Under the pieces are notes generated by a model that saw only the letters and a list, made by a program, of their open reading frames with translations, was not told the DNA's origin and made no database searches. A program made the translations under genes and the position numbers. 64,000 bases of DNA from Agromyces sp. H17E-10 (GTDB lineage: Bacteria; Actinomycetota; Actinomycetes; Actinomycetales; Microbacteriaceae). Below are positions 20,505 to 30,051 of this stretch, one piece after another (the stretch's first letter is position 1; every line of letters starts with the position of its first letter). The stretch covers positions 4,186,164 through 4,250,163 of the forward strand of contig NZ_CP095042.1 in the NCBI RefSeq assembly GCF_022919715.1. Reading direction: 5' to 3'.

Positions 20505-20690
20505 TCAGTCGTCGGCGGCGTCCTCCTCGGCCCACTTCGCGCTGTTCGCACGCAGGATCTCGAGCGCCCGCTCGGCCTCCTCGCGGGTCTCGAACGGGCC
20601 GACTCGATCGACCGACTGCGAGACGAATCCCTGCTCGACCTCGCCGGTCTTGAGGTTGTACCAGAACATGTGCTCGACGTTCTCGGTCAT
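20505..20690 (-). CDS. Small conserved protein, SPOR-like
   Basis: A 61-residue soluble, acidic protein. It contains MFWYNLKTGEVEQG and VGPFETREEAERALEI, a strand-helix pattern resembling half of a SPOR (peptidoglycan-binding) repeat, and similar short proteins in this family of bacteria are annotated that way. There is no signal peptide or membrane helix, so binding to the cell wall is doubtful. It is convergent with panB (five bases between stops) and divergent from map, with which it shares a 17-bp palindrome holding both start codons. Confidence 0.75.
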   Translation of the reverse strand: MTENVEHMFWYNLKTGEVEQGFVSQSVDRVGPFETREEAERALEILRANSAKWAEEDAADD

Positions 20691-20704
20691 AGGCTGATCC
20701 TATG
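20688..20704. promoter_or_regulatory. Palindrome holding start codons and -10 boxes of a divergent pair
   Basis: CATAGG-CTGAT-CCTATG. On the plus strand TAGGCT (20690-20695) lies six bases before the map ATG; on the minus strand TAGGAT (20702-20697) lies six bases before the ATG of the 61-residue gene. Each -10 box therefore overlaps the other gene's start codon, and both mRNAs should be leaderless. AGG in each arm could otherwise serve as a weak ribosome site. Confidence 0.6.
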
Positions 20705-21565
20705 CCCAAAGACGCCGCCGGCCACCTGATCCCCGGACGACTCTCGCCCGCCCGAGCAGTGCCCGCAGGCATCGCGCGACCCGAGTACGTCGGCCGTCGG
20801 GCGCCGCAGCCCAACACCGGGGGCGATCGCTACACCGCCGACGAGGTGGAGCGGATCCGTACCGCCGGCCGTATCGCCGCGGGCGCGATCGAGGCGGCCG
20901 CAGCGGCGATCCGGCCGGGGGTCACGACCGACGAGCTCGACCGCATCGTGCACGAGTACGTCACCGGTCACGGCGCCTACCCGTCGACGCTCGGCTACCG
21001 CGGCTACCCGAAGTCGAGCTGCACCTCGATCAACGAGGTCATCTGCCACGGCATCCCCGACGACACCGTGCTCGCCGACGGCGACCTCGTGAACCTCGAC
21101 GTCACGGCCTACCTCGACGGCATGCACGGCGACCTCAACCACACCTTCCTCGTCGGCGAGCCGACCGAGGAGGCGGCGCTGCTCGTCGACCGCACGCGCG
21201 AGGCGCTCGCCCGGGGCATCCGCGCCGTCGCCCCCGGCCGGCAGGTCAATGTGATCGGCCGTGCGATCGAGGCGTACGCGAAGCGGTTCGGCTACGGCGT
21301 CGTGCGCGACTACACGGGTCACGGGGTGGGGCGCGCGTTCCACACCGGCCTCGTCATCCCCCATTTCGACGACCCGAACGCGACGACCGTCATCGAAGAG
21401 GGCATGGTCTTCACGATCGAGCCGATGCTCACCCTCGGCACGATCGAGTGGGACGTCTGGGCCGACGACTGGACCGTCGTGACGCGCGACCGTTCGCTCA
21501 CCGCCCAGTTCGAGCACACGCTCGTCGTCACCGAGCGCGGAGCCGAGATCCTGACGCTCCCCTGA
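20702..21565 (+). CDS. map: Methionine aminopeptidase, type I
   Basis: Removes the initiator methionine from nascent proteins after deformylation. All five metal ligands are visible: the two Asp in [17 protein letters not shown], His in GHGVGRAFH, Glu in FTIEPML and Glu in FEHTLVV. The N-terminal 40-residue extension with Pro- and Arg-rich segments is typical of the actinobacterial type 1c enzymes that can bind the ribosome. It is 287 residues long. It starts inside a palindrome shared with a divergent small gene and lacks a good Shine-Dalgarno sequence. def, its partner in N-terminal processing, is elsewhere in the window at 46.7 kb. Confidence 0.96.
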   Translation: MPKDAAGHLIPGRLSPARAVPAGIARPEYVGRRAPQPNTGGDRYTADEVERIRTAGRIAAGAIEAAAAAIRPGVTTDELDRIVHEYVTGHGAYPSTLGYRGYPKSSCTSINEVICHGIPDDTVLADGDLVNLDVTAYLDGMHGDLNHTFLVGEPTEEAALLVDRTREALARGIRAVAPGRQVNVIGRAIEAYAKRFGYGVVRDYTGHGVGRAFHTGLVIPHFDDPNATTVIEEGMVFTIEPMLTLGTIEWDVWADDWTVVTRDRSLTAQFEHTLVVTERGAEILTLP

Positions 21566-21601
21566 CGCGGACGGCGACACGTCGGTCGTTCGCCGCCGCG
21601 A

Positions 21602-21607
21602 TAGTGT
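21602..21607 (+). promoter_or_regulatory. -10 box for leaderless ppgK
   Basis: TAGTGT followed by six bases and the ATG at 21614. Confidence 0.5.
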
Positions 21608-21613
21608 GAGCGC

Positions 21614-22366
21614 ATGGCCACGGAACTCGCGATCGGCATCGACATCGGCGGCACGGGGATCAAGGGGGCGGTGGTCGACCTCGGCGAGGGCATCCTCGTC
21701 TCCGATCGCATCAAGGTCAGGACGCCCGAGGGCGGCCGGCCTGCTGACATGCTCGCCGCGACGTCCGAACTGCTCGACCGCCTCTCCGCCGACTTCGACG
21801 ACTCGCTGCCGCTCGGCGTCTGCTTCCCGTCGATCGTCAAGCGCGGGCGCACCCTCTCGGCGGCGAACATCTCGCCCGAGTGGATCGGGCTGCCCGCCGA
21901 GGAGCTCTTCGAGGAGACGTTCGGCCGCGAGATCCACTTCATCAACGACGCGGATGCCGCCGGCTACGCCGAATCGCGGTACGGCGCGGCCGTCGATGCC
22001 GACGGGCTCGTCATCCTCACGACCCTCGGCACGGGCATCGGCTCCGCGTTCCTGTACGACGGCGTGCTCGTGCCGAACACCGAGCTCGGTCACCTCGAGC
22101 TCGACGGCGCCGAGGCCGAGAAGCGCGCCGCCTACTCGGCGATGGAGCGCGAGTCGCTCGACTGGGCCTCCTGGGCGACGCGGCTCCAGCGCTTCTACGC
22201 CCACGTCGAGTTCATCTTCTCGCCCGACCTGTTCGTCGTCGGCGGCGGCGTCTCGAAGCACCACGAGCAGTTCCTGCCGCTGCTCGACCTGAAGACCCCG
22301 ATCGTTCCGGCCCGGCACCGCAACAACGCCGGCATCATCGGCGCGGCCTCGCTCGCGGCGAGGTAG
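21614..22366 (+). CDS. ppgK: Polyphosphate glucokinase (ROK family)
   Basis: Phosphorylates glucose using polyphosphate or ATP; found almost only in Actinobacteria. The 250-residue protein has the N-terminal phosphate loop IGIDIGGTGIKGA, the sugar-binding INDADAAGYAE, the ROK segment TLGTGIGSAF with LGHLELDG, and the C-terminal VVGGGVSKHHE. The zinc-binding CxCGxxGC cluster of many ROK regulators is absent, as expected for PpgK. It stands alone with a leaderless-type promoter. Confidence 0.94.
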   Translation: MATELAIGIDIGGTGIKGAVVDLGEGILVSDRIKVRTPEGGRPADMLAATSELLDRLSADFDDSLPLGVCFPSIVKRGRTLSAANISPEWIGLPAEELFEETFGREIHFINDADAAGYAESRYGAAVDADGLVILTTLGTGIGSAFLYDGVLVPNTELGHLELDGAEAEKRAAYSAMERESLDWASWATRLQRFYAHVEFIFSPDLFVVGGGVSKHHEQFLPLLDLKTPIVPARHRNNAGIIGAASLAAR

Positions 22367-22425
22367 TGCGCACCGCGCGGCCGGCACCGCACCGCGCCGG
22401 TCGCCCGGGTCTGGTCGATGAGCGG

Positions 22426-22811
<386 letters not shown>

Positions 22812-22816
22812 CGTCA

Positions 22817-22822
22817 AGTCTA
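22817..22822 (-). promoter_or_regulatory. -10 box of rnpB
   Basis: TAGACT ends six bases before the start of helix P1, the expected distance for the mature 5' end of RNase P RNA to be the transcription start. Confidence 0.6.
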
Positions 22823-22874
22823 GCGGCAGGCGACTCCGCCGAGATCGACCGGGGGCGACGTCGGCGTCCCGGCG

Positions 22875-23612
22875 TCAGAGCCCCGACTCGTCGGTGCGCA
22901 CGAGGATGCGGTCGCACTCGGGGCACTGCACGACGTCGTCGGGGGCGGAGCGGCGCACCTGCTCGAGGTCGGAGCCCGTGAGCGTCATGGTGCAGCCGCC
23001 GCACGTGCGCTGCCGAAGGAGGGCGGCGCCGACCCCGGCGCCCCGCGCCCGTCGCTGCTCGTAGAAGGCGAGGAGCTCGGCGGGAACGCCCGCGGCGACG
23101 ACCTCGCGGTCGCGCTCCGTCTGCTCGCGCTCGACCCCGATTCCGCCGGCGGCGGCGTCGCGCTCGGCCTCGAGCTCGGCGACCTCGGACTCGATCGCGG
23201 CGCGCTGGAGGTCGATGCTCGACACCACGACCTCCGCGTCCTCGACCCGCTCCATGACGACGAGCTCCTGGTCTTCCAGGTCGCTGCGCCGCTTCGCGAG
23301 CGAGGCCAGCTCGGCCTCGAGCGCCTGGACGTCCTTCACCGACGAGGTGTGCTGCAGCCGGTCCGTGTCACGGGCGATGCGGGCCTCGACGACCGCGACG
23401 TCGGACTCGAGCCGGGTGAGCTCGGACCGCGCGTCCTCGAGGGCGCCGATCGCCTCGGCCCGGGTCCCGCGCACCGCGGTCTCGCGCTGGGCGAGCTCGG
23501 CGAGCGGTGCCGTCTGCGGCAGCGCGCCGAGCTTGTGCGCGAGCTGCTGGAGTCGGGTGTCGATCGACTGGAGCCGCAGCAGTTCCTGCTGGTCGGCGGG
23601 GGTGGCCTTCAC
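22875..23612 (-). CDS. Coiled-coil protein with C-terminal C4 zinc ribbon (CdsZ/DUF164 type)
   Basis: A 245-residue protein whose first 185 residues form a long Glu/Arg/Leu-rich coiled coil and whose last 50 hold a zinc ribbon, CGGC ... CPEC. This is the layout of the C4-type zinc ribbon (DUF164) family, including Helicobacter CdsZ and the Chlamydia homologue; proposed roles include nucleic acid or secretion-chaperone binding, and none is proven for Actinobacteria. GTG at 23612 has a GAGGAG ribosome site six bases upstream. It follows the Nif3-like gene by 37 bases and is likely on the same transcript. Confidence 0.88.
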   Translation of the reverse strand: MKATPADQQELLRLQSIDTRLQQLAHKLGALPQTAPLAELAQRETAVRGTRAEAIGALEDARSELTRLESDVAVVEARIARDTDRLQHTSSVKDVQALEAELASLAKRRSDLEDQELVVMERVEDAEVVVSSIDLQRAAIESEVAELEAERDAAAGGIGVEREQTERDREVVAAGVPAELLAFYEQRRARGAGVGAALLRQRTCGGCTMTLTGSDLEQVRRSAPDDVVQCPECDRILVRTDESGL

Positions 23613-23649
23613 GTGGTGCTCCTCGCGGGGGTCGGGGCTGGACTCGTCA

Positions 23650-24468
23650 TCATTGCACGACCTGGAAGTCCCAGGGGTCGGTGCGCAGTTCGCTCACGAC
23701 GACCTCGAGCCCCGGCAGCGCGTCGCGGAGCTCGGCGGCGGCGACGTCGAGCCACAGCCACTCGCTCGCCCAGTGCGAGACGTCGACGAGGGCCGGTCCT
23801 CCGCCGAGCGCCGCCTGTTCGCGGGCCTCGGAGGCCGGGTGGTGGCGCAGGTCGGCGGTGACGTAGACGTCGGCGGCGCGCACGAGCGGGTGGCCGAGTA
23901 GCGAGTCGCCGGCACCGCCGCACACGGCGACCGTCTCGACGAGGTCGTCGAAGCCGCCGGCGACCCGCACGCCGGTCGCCGTCGCCGGCAGCAGGTCGGC
24001 GAGCTGTCGCGCGAGCCGGCCCAGCGTGATCGGCTCGGCGAGGCGGCCCACCCTCCCGATGCCCGTCGCACCGTCGTCGGATGCCTCGATCGGACGCTGC
24101 CCGGCGAGCCCGAGCCGGTCGGCGAGCACGGCCGAGGTTCCCGTCGCGACGACGTCGGCGTTGGTGTGCGCGGCGAGCAGCGCGCAATCGGCGCGGATGA
24201 GTTTCGCGAGCAGCGCACCCTTGTAGCGGTCCTCTGCGACCGTGGTCACGCCGCGCAGCAGCAGCGGGTGGTGTGCGATCAGCAGGTCGGCGCCGTCGGC
24301 CACGGCCTCGTCGACCGTGGCGGCCACGGCGTCGACCGTCAGGAGCAGCCGTCGCACGGGGGCGTCGAGGGCGCCGGAGACGAGCCCCGAGGCATCCCAC
24401 GCCTCGGCACCCGCCGCGGGCCACAGGCGTTCGGTGGCGGCGAGCACATCGGCGAGGACGAGCGACAT
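23650..24468 (-). CDS. Nif3-like dinuclear metal-centre protein
   Basis: Member of the Nif3/YbgI family (GTP cyclohydrolase I type 2), hexameric proteins with a two-metal site and no settled substrate. Metal ligands appear in LIAHHPLLLRG (His-His), AAHTNAD (His) and VDVSHWASE (His, Glu). The 272-residue length equals the short bacterial form without the inserted PII-like domain. Its ATG lies one base after the discriminator base of the tRNA-Val gene on the same strand, so it has no untranslated leader of its own and the only ribosome-site-like sequence is inside the tRNA. The zinc-ribbon gene follows. Confidence 0.9.
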   Translation of the reverse strand: MSLVLADVLAATERLWPAAGAEAWDASGLVSGALDAPVRRLLLTVDAVAATVDEAVADGADLLIAHHPLLLRGVTTVAEDRYKGALLAKLIRADCALLAAHTNADVVATGTSAVLADRLGLAGQRPIEASDDGATGIGRVGRLAEPITLGRLARQLADLLPATATGVRVAGGFDDLVETVAVCGGAGDSLLGHPLVRAADVYVTADLRHHPASEAREQAALGGGPALVDVSHWASEWLWLDVAAAELRDALPGLEVVVSELRTDPWDFQVVQ

Positions 24469-24469
24469 G

Positions 24470-24542
24470 TGGGCCCTGCCGGGCTCGAACCGACGACATC
24501 CACGGTGTAAACGTGGCGCTCTACCAACTGAGCTAAAGGCCC
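24470..24542 (-). tRNA. tRNA-Val (anticodon UAC)
   Basis: A full cloverleaf reads on the minus strand: acceptor GGGCCTT with AGGGCCC (one G-U pair), D-arm AGCTCAGTTGGTAGAGC, anticodon arm CCACG-TTTACAC-CGTGG, T-arm GTCGG-TTCGAGC-CCGGC. The anticodon is TAC. CCA is not encoded; the base after the discriminator is followed at once by the ATG of the Nif3-like gene. Confidence 0.97.
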
Positions 24543-24569
24543 TCGCGCGGCGGGCCGCGCGGTCATCCC

Positions 24570-24575
24570 ATCCTA
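24570..24575 (-). promoter_or_regulatory. -10 box of tRNA-Val and downstream genes
   Basis: TAGGAT on the minus strand, giving a 5' leader of about 20 bases before the tRNA. It lies back to back with the promoter at 24591-24596. Confidence 0.5.
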
Positions 24576-24590
24576 TGGCCCACCCGGTCG

Positions 24591-24596
24591 TACACT
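24591..24596 (+). promoter_or_regulatory. -10 box for leaderless membrane-protein gene
   Basis: TACACT followed by six bases and the ATG at 24603. Confidence 0.5.
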
Positions 24597-24602
24597 CGGC
24601 TC

Positions 24603-25304
24603 ATGTCGAGCGATGCACCGCACTCCGACGCGCAGGAACGCCGCGCGGAGACGCGCTGGCCGGCGTTCCTCGGCATCGTCGTGGCCGCCGTGCTCGTGGC
24701 CTCGGTGCCGCAGCCCGGCACGGCGACGCTGCGCACGATCGCGCTCGTCGCGCTCACGCTGATGGCGGTGCCGCTCTTCGTCGTGAACCCGCACCGGCTC
24801 GACCGCGAGACGCAGTGGTCGCGGGCCCTGGCGATCGCCTTCGCCTTCGTGCTCGTCGGCGTCAACCAGGTCAGCGTCGTCGGGGTCATCGCACGTCTCC
24901 TCGACGGCAGCGCGGAAGGCGCCGAGGTGCTGCTCGAGGCCGGGCAGGTGTGGGTGACGAACATCATCGCGTTCGGCCTGCTGTTCTGGGAGCTCGACCG
25001 CGGCGGCCCCGTCTCCCGGGGCACGCTCGACCGAGGGAAGCTGCCGCTCGCGGACTTCTCCTTCCCGCAGGACGATCAGGCGGATGCCGCGCCGGAGGTC
25101 TCGGCGGGCTCGACCCGGCGCGCCGACTGGCGAGCGGGGTTCGTCGACTACCTGTACGTGTCGTTCACGAACACGGTCGCGTTCAGCCCGACCGACGCCA
25201 TGCCGCTGCGCTCGCGCACCAAGCTGCTCATGGCGGTGCAGGCGCTCACGGGATTCGTGCTGCTCGCGCTCGTGATCTCTCGAGCAGTCAACATCCTGTC
25301 GTGA
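24603..25304 (+). CDS. Integral membrane protein, unknown function
   Basis: A 233-residue protein with about five membrane helices: two near 20-65, two near 75-130 and one at the C-terminus ([20 protein letters not shown]). Before the last helix the segment [28 protein letters not shown] resembles the re-entrant loop and final helix of DUF1345 and two-helix ion-channel-like proteins, but no selectivity filter (TVGYG) is present. The family is therefore uncertain. It stands alone, divergent from tRNA-Val and convergent with the peroxiredoxin gene. Confidence 0.75.
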   Translation: MSSDAPHSDAQERRAETRWPAFLGIVVAAVLVASVPQPGTATLRTIALVALTLMAVPLFVVNPHRLDRETQWSRALAIAFAFVLVGVNQVSVVGVIARLLDGSAEGAEVLLEAGQVWVTNIIAFGLLFWELDRGGPVSRGTLDRGKLPLADFSFPQDDQADAAPEVSAGSTRRADWRAGFVDYLYVSFTNTVAFSPTDAMPLRSRTKLLMAVQALTGFVLLALVISRAVNILS

Positions 25305-25305
25305 A

Positions 25306-25322
25306 GCCGGGGCGAACCCGGC
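25306..25322. terminator. Short hairpin between convergent genes
   Basis: GCCGGG and CCCGGC around GCGAA, just after the stop of the membrane-protein gene. It is short and has no U tract, so terminator activity is uncertain. Confidence 0.3.
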
Positions 25323-25356
25323 CGGTCCCTGCATTCCGCCGAGGCATCCCGCTCGG

Positions 25357-25827
25357 TCAGGCCGCCGACCTCAGGGAGGCGAGCGCCTCGCGGTACCGGT
25401 CGAGCGGGCGAGCCTCGCCCTTGGGCGTCGCGAAGCTGTCGACGACGACGCCGTCGGCGCCGATGAGGAACGTCGCCCGGGCCGCGATGCCGTGCTCGGC
25501 GTCGAACGCCCCGTACGCCGCCGCGACCTCGCCGTGCGGCCAGAAGTCGGCGAGCAGCGGGAAGTCGTAGCCCTGCGCCTCGCTCCACGCGCGGAGCGTG
25601 TGCTTCGAGTCGACCGACACGCCGACGAGCTCGACCGCGTTGTCGGCGAACATCGCGACGTTGTCGCGCAGCTCGCACAGCTCGCCCTGGCAGATGCCCG
25701 AGAAGGCGAGCGGGAAGAACACGAGGGCGGCCGGCCGTGCACCGCGGAAGTCGGCGAGGCGCACGGTGCGGCCGTGCTGGTCGACGAGCTCGAAGTCGGG
25801 TGCGACGGCACCGGGGGCGAGGATCAT
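25357..25827 (-). CDS. Peroxiredoxin, AhpE-like
   Basis: Thiol peroxidase of 156 residues that reduces hydrogen peroxide or organic peroxides in the cytoplasm. The peroxidatic Cys is about residue 46 in [14 protein letters not shown], where Ser replaces the usual Thr of the PxxxTxxC motif; a second Cys at about 51 could act as resolving residue. The conserved Arg is in [12 protein letters not shown]. This matches the AhpE group common in Actinobacteria. ATG at 25827 has a GGAGGG ribosome site. It is divergent from aceE. Confidence 0.9.
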   Translation of the reverse strand: MILAPGAVAPDFELVDQHGRTVRLADFRGARPAALVFFPLAFSGICQGELCELRDNVAMFADNAVELVGVSVDSKHTLRAWSEAQGYDFPLLADFWPHGEVAAAYGAFDAEHGIAARATFLIGADGVVVDSFATPKGEARPLDRYREALASLRSAA

Positions 25828-25989
25828 GGACGGGTTCCCTCCGATCGGAACGGCCCATCATGGTACCGCCCCCGATTCCCGACGAGACTCATTAGGATGG
25901 CGGGGTGCCATGCGACCGCGAGGCGGTCAGCCTCGGCGTGCGCACGTCCACACCACGCAGGTGATCCCTGCAGAGAAGAGAGGTCGAGT

Positions 25990-28716
25990 GTGACTGTCAA
26001 CGACCAGGATCCTTACTCGGTCGAGGCGATGGACTCGGATCCCGAGGAGACGAACGAGTGGGCCGAGTCGCTCGACTCGCTCGTCGCCGAGAAGGGCCAC
26101 CAGCGGGCGCGTGAGATCATGCTGAGCCTGCTCAAGCGCTCGAAGGAGCTGCACCTCGGCGTGCCGATGGTGCCGACCACCGACTACCTGAACACCATCG
26201 CGCCCGAGAACGAGCCCGAGTTCCCCGGCGACGAGGAGACCGAGCGCCGCTACCGCGCCTGGATCCGCTGGAACGCGGCCATGCTCGTGCACCGCGCGCA
26301 GCGCCCCGGCATCGGCGTGGGCGGCCACATCTCGACCTACGCGTCGAGCGCCGCCCTGTACGAGGTCGGCTTCAACCACTTCTTCCGCGGGCAGGACCAC
26401 CCCGGCGGCGGCGACCAGGTCTTCTTCCAGGGCCACGCCTCCCCCGGCATGTACGCCCGCGCATTCCTCGAGGGGCGCCTCTCGAGCGACCAGCTCGACG
26501 GCTTCCGGCAGGAGAAGTCGCACGCGCCGAACGGCCTCTCGAGCTACCCGCACCCGCGGCTCATGCCCGAGTTCTGGCAGTTCCCGACCGTGTCGATGGG
26601 TCTCGGACCGATCAACGCGATCTACCAGGCTCAGCTCAACAAGTACCTCACCAACCGCGGCATCAAGGACGCGTCCGACCAGCACGTCTGGGCCTTCCTC
26701 GGCGACGGCGAGATGGACGAGGTCGAGAGCCGCGGCCAGCTCCAGGTCGCGGCGAACGAGGGCCTCGACAACCTCACCTTCGTCATCAACTGCAACCTGC
26801 AGCGCCTCGACGGCCCCGTGCGCGGCAACGGCAAGATCATCCAGGAGCTCGAGAGCTTCTTCCGCGGCGCCGGCTGGAACGTCATCAAGGTCGTGTGGGG
26901 CCGCGAGTGGGACTCGCTGCTCGCGAACGACCACGAGGGTGCGCTGCGCAACCTCATGAACGTCACGCCCGACGGCGACTACCAGACCTACAAGGCCGAA
27001 TCGGGCGCGTACGTGCGCGAGAACTTCTTCGGACGCGATCCGCGGGCTCTCGAGCTCGTGAAGGACCTCAGCGACGACGAGATCTGGGGCCTCAAGCGCG
27101 GCGGCCACGACTACCGCAAGGTCTACGCGGCGTTCAAGGCCGCGACCGAGCACAAGGGCCAGCCCACCGTCATCCTCGCGAAGACCATCAAGGGCTACGG
27201 CCTCGGTCCCGCCTTCGAGGGCCGCAACGCGACCCACCAGATGAAGAAGATGACGCTCGAGAACCTCAAGACGTTCCGCGACTCGATGCGCATCCCGATC
27301 ACCGACGCGCAGCTCGAGGAGAACCCCTACCTGCCGCCGTACTACACTCCGGGCGACTCCGACCCGGCGATCCAGTACCTGCACGAGCGGCGTCGCGAGC
27401 TCGGCGGCTACACGCCCGAGCGTCGTACCAAGTACACGCAGGTGACGCTGCCCGACGACTCGGCGTACGCGATCGCCAAGAAGGGCTCGGGCACGCAGGA
27501 GATCGCCACCACCATGGCGTTCGTGCGACTCCTGAAGGACCTGATCCGGTCGAAGGACTTCGGCAACCGCATCGTGCCGATCATCCCCGACGAGGCCCGC
27601 ACGTTCGGCATCGACGCGTTCTTCCCGACCGCGAAGATCTACAACCCGAACGGCCAGCACTACACGTCGGTCGACCGGGAGTTGCTCCTTGCGTACAAGG
27701 AGAGCCCGCAGGGCCAGATCGTGCACGTCGGCATCAACGAGGCGGGCGCGCTCGCCGCGTTCACCAACATCGGCACGTCGTACTCGACGCAGGGCGAGCC
27801 GCTCATCCCGATCTACGTGTTCTACTCGATGTTCGGGTTCCAGCGCACGGGCGACGCGATGTGGGCCGCCGGCGACCAGATGGCGCGCGGCTTCATCATC
27901 GGCGCGACCGCCGGTCGCACGACGCTCACGGGCGAGGGCCTGCAGCACGCCGACGGCCACTCGCCGATGCTCGCGGCGACGAACCCCGCGGTCGTCTCGT
28001 ACGACCCGGCGTACGGCTACGAGATCGGCCACATCATGCGTTCGGGCCTCGAGCGCATGTACGGCGGCCAGCACCCCGACCCGAACGTCATGTACTACCT
28101 CACGGTGTACAACGAGCCGATCGTGCAGCCCGCCGAGCCCGAGGGCGTCGACGTCGAGGGCATCGTCCGCGGCATCCACCGCCTCTCCGTCTCCGACGCC
28201 GCCGGCCCCAAGGCGCAGCTGCTCGCTTCGGGCGTCGCCGTGCCGTGGATCCTCGAGGCGCAGCAGCTCCTCGCGGAGGACTGGGGCGTCTCGGCCGACG
28301 TCTGGAGCGTGACGAGCTGGAACGAGCTCCGCCGCGACGGCCTGGCCGCCGACGAGCACAACTTCCTGAACCCCGACGCCGAGCGCCAGGTGCCCTACGT
28401 GACGCAGAAGCTCACCGGGTTGCAGGGGCCGTTCGTCGCCGTGTCGGACTACGCGCACTCCGTGCCCGACCAGATCCGGAAGTACGTGCCGGGCGAGTTC
28501 GCGACGCTCGGCGCCGACGACTTCGGTTTCTCCGACACGCGTGCCGCCGCACGTCGCTACTTCAAGATCGACGGCCCGTCGGTCGTGGTCCGTACCCTCG
28601 AGCAGCTCGCCGAGCGCGGCGAGGTCGACCGTTCGCTGCCGGCCCGTGCGATCGAGAAGTACCGTCTGCACGATGTGAACGCCGGCACGACCGGATCGGC
28701 CGGCGGCGAGAGCTAG
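25990..28716 (+). CDS. aceE: Pyruvate dehydrogenase E1 component, homodimeric
   Basis: Thiamine-diphosphate enzyme that decarboxylates pyruvate and acetylates the lipoyl group of E2. The 908-residue length is typical of actinobacterial AceE. The cofactor motif begins [10 protein letters not shown] and closes with NCNLQ; the activating Glu region lies near residues 500-560 after [16 protein letters not shown] at 25990 is chosen because AAGAGAGG lies six bases upstream and the protein then starts [11 protein letters not shown] as in homologues; the open frame runs further upstream without support. No E2 or E3 is adjacent, so it must use those encoded at 5.6-8.6 kb or elsewhere. fasR follows after 11 bases. 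Confidence 0.97.
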   Translation: MTVNDQDPYSVEAMDSDPEETNEWAESLDSLVAEKGHQRAREIMLSLLKRSKELHLGVPMVPTTDYLNTIAPENEPEFPGDEETERRYRAWIRWNAAMLVHRAQRPGIGVGGHISTYASSAALYEVGFNHFFRGQDHPGGGDQVFFQGHASPGMYARAFLEGRLSSDQLDGFRQEKSHAPNGLSSYPHPRLMPEFWQFPTVSMGLGPINAIYQAQLNKYLTNRGIKDASDQHVWAFLGDGEMDEVESRGQLQVAANEGLDNLTFVINCNLQRLDGPVRGNGKIIQELESFFRGAGWNVIKVVWGREWDSLLANDHEGALRNLMNVTPDGDYQTYKAESGAYVRENFFGRDPRALELVKDLSDDEIWGLKRGGHDYRKVYAAFKAATEHKGQPTVILAKTIKGYGLGPAFEGRNATHQMKKMTLENLKTFRDSMRIPITDAQLEENPYLPPYYTPGDSDPAIQYLHERRRELGGYTPERRTKYTQVTLPDDSAYAIAKKGSGTQEIATTMAFVRLLKDLIRSKDFGNRIVPIIPDEARTFGIDAFFPTAKIYNPNGQHYTSVDRELLLAYKESPQGQIVHVGINEAGALAAFTNIGTSYSTQGEPLIPIYVFYSMFGFQRTGDAMWAAGDQMARGFIIGATAGRTTLTGEGLQHADGHSPMLAATNPAVVSYDPAYGYEIGHIMRSGLERMYGGQHPDPNVMYYLTVYNEPIVQPAEPEGVDVEGIVRGIHRLSVSDAAGPKAQLLASGVAVPWILEAQQLLAEDWGVSADVWSVTSWNELRRDGLAADEHNFLNPDAERQVPYVTQKLTGLQGPFVAVSDYAHSVPDQIRKYVPGEFATLGADDFGFSDTRAAARRYFKIDGPSVVVRTLEQLAERGEVDRSLPARAIEKYRLHDVNAGTTGSAGGES

Positions 28717-28727
28717 CGGGCAGCGAG

Positions 28728-29936
28728 GTGGCGACGAGGCCGAAGACGAAGGCGGAGACGCTCGCATGGTTGCGTACCATCGCGGGTGAGCTCGCGACCG
28801 CGACGCTCAAGCGACTCGAGGACACGTTGCCGTGGTACGGCGACATGCCCCCGAGCCGCCGCTCCGCCGTCGGCCTCGTCGCCCAAGCCGGCATCTCCTC
28901 GTTCATCGCCTGGTTCGACGACCCGCGGTCGACGCCGTGGATCGCGGCCGACGTGTTCGGAGCGGCCCCCAGGGAGCTGCTCCGTTCGGTGAGCCTGCAG
29001 CAGACGCTGCAGCTCATCCGCGTCGTCGTCGAGGTCGTCGAGGAGCGCGTGAAGGACGGCGGCGAGCCGCTGCGCGAGGCGATCCTGCTGTACTCCCGTG
29101 AAATCGCGTTCGCGGCGGCCGACGTCTACGCACGGGCCGCAGAGGCCCGCGGACTGTGGGACGCGCGCCTCGAGGCGCTCGTCGTCGACTCGATCCTCTC
29201 GGGCGAGGCCGACGACGAGCTGCCGAGCCGCATCGCCGCCCTCGGCTGGCACGGTCACGGCGAGGTCGCGGTGCTCGTCGGCACCGCGCCGAAGCAGCTC
29301 GACGTCGACCACGTCCGACGGGCGGCACGGCACATGCACGCCGATGTCCTCATCGGCGTGCAGGGCAATCGCCTCGTGCTCGTGATCGGCCGAGCCGACC
29401 CGCTCTCGGTCGACGGCGACGAGTCGATCGGCACGGCGCCTGCGCTCACCTTCCTCGAGATCGCGACCCAGCTCGAGCCGCACTTCGGACCCGGTCACCT
29501 CGTGCTCGGCCACGCCGTGCCCAATCTCGTCGATGCGTCGAAGAGTGCGAAGGCGGCGCTCGCGGGGTTCGCGGTCGCCCGCTCGTGGCGGCACGCGCCC
29601 CGCCCGGTGCACGCCGACGACCTGCTCCCCGAGCGTGCGCTCGCCGGCGACCCGCTCGCGCGAGCGACCCTCGTGCACCGCATCTACCGTCCGTTGCAGG
29701 CGCATTCGACCGAGCTGCTCACGACCCTCTGGAGCTATCTCGACAACGGCCGGTCGCTCGAGGCGACCGCCCGCGAGCTCTTCGTGCATCCGAACACCGT
29801 GCGGTACCGCTTGAAGCGCGTCTCCGACGTGATCGGGTGGGATGCGACAGGTGCACGCGAGGCGCTGATCCTGCAGTCCGCGCTCATCATCGGGTCGATG
29901 AGCGACCACGAGCATCCCCCGCGCCGACCGTCCTGA
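28728..29936 (+). CDS. fasR: PucR-family transcriptional regulator, FasR-like
   Basis: A 402-residue regulator with the PucR C-terminal helix-turn-helix, seen as LEATARELFVHPNTVRYRLKRV, and a long N-terminal helical and GGDEF-like middle region typical of the CdaR/PucR class. Its place directly before fabD-fabH-acpP-fabF is that of FasR in Streptomyces coelicolor, which activates the fatty acid synthase operon. GTG at 28728, 11 bases after the aceE stop, is the best start although its ribosome site is weak, so it may be translated by coupling to aceE. A palindrome in the fabD promoter is a possible target. Confidence 0.88.
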   Translation: MATRPKTKAETLAWLRTIAGELATATLKRLEDTLPWYGDMPPSRRSAVGLVAQAGISSFIAWFDDPRSTPWIAADVFGAAPRELLRSVSLQQTLQLIRVVVEVVEERVKDGGEPLREAILLYSREIAFAAADVYARAAEARGLWDARLEALVVDSILSGEADDELPSRIAALGWHGHGEVAVLVGTAPKQLDVDHVRRAARHMHADVLIGVQGNRLVLVIGRADPLSVDGDESIGTAPALTFLEIATQLEPHFGPGHLVLGHAVPNLVDASKSAKAALAGFAVARSWRHAPRPVHADDLLPERALAGDPLARATLVHRIYRPLQAHSTELLTTLWSYLDNGRSLEATARELFVHPNTVRYRLKRVSDVIGWDATGAREALILQSALIIGSMSDHEHPPRRPS

Positions 29937-30008
29937 GCGACCGGCGCGGGCAACGCGGCCCCGGTTGCCTGTGCAGTCGATACAACGGTTGCGCGAAGAG
30001 CTTGTGGC

Positions 30009-30018
30009 GTGTGCACAC
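30009..30018. promoter_or_regulatory. Palindrome in the fabD promoter, possible FasR site
   Basis: Perfect ten-base palindrome GTGTGCACAC, flanked by GTGG on the left and CCAC on the right, centred about 26 bases upstream of the fabD -10 box, roughly the -35 area. Binding by FasR is inferred from position only. Confidence 0.4.
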
Positions 30019-30039
30019 CACACTTCGCCCCGTGATTGG

Positions 30040-30045
30040 CAGACT
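30040..30045 (+). promoter_or_regulatory. -10 box for leaderless fabD
   Basis: CAGACT followed by six bases and the GTG at 30052, the same layout as at the pseudokinase gene. Confidence 0.4.
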
Positions 30046-30051
30046 GGGGTG

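Noticed and set aside
26895..28727. N-terminal extension that would fuse a long protein to FasR through aceE in another frame
   Set aside because: The extension overlaps the whole second half of aceE and is Arg/Pro-rich with no domain. FasR begins at GTG 28728.
25927..28767. A 946-codon frame opposite aceE
   Set aside because: It is a mirror frame of a highly conserved enzyme gene and shows no domain.
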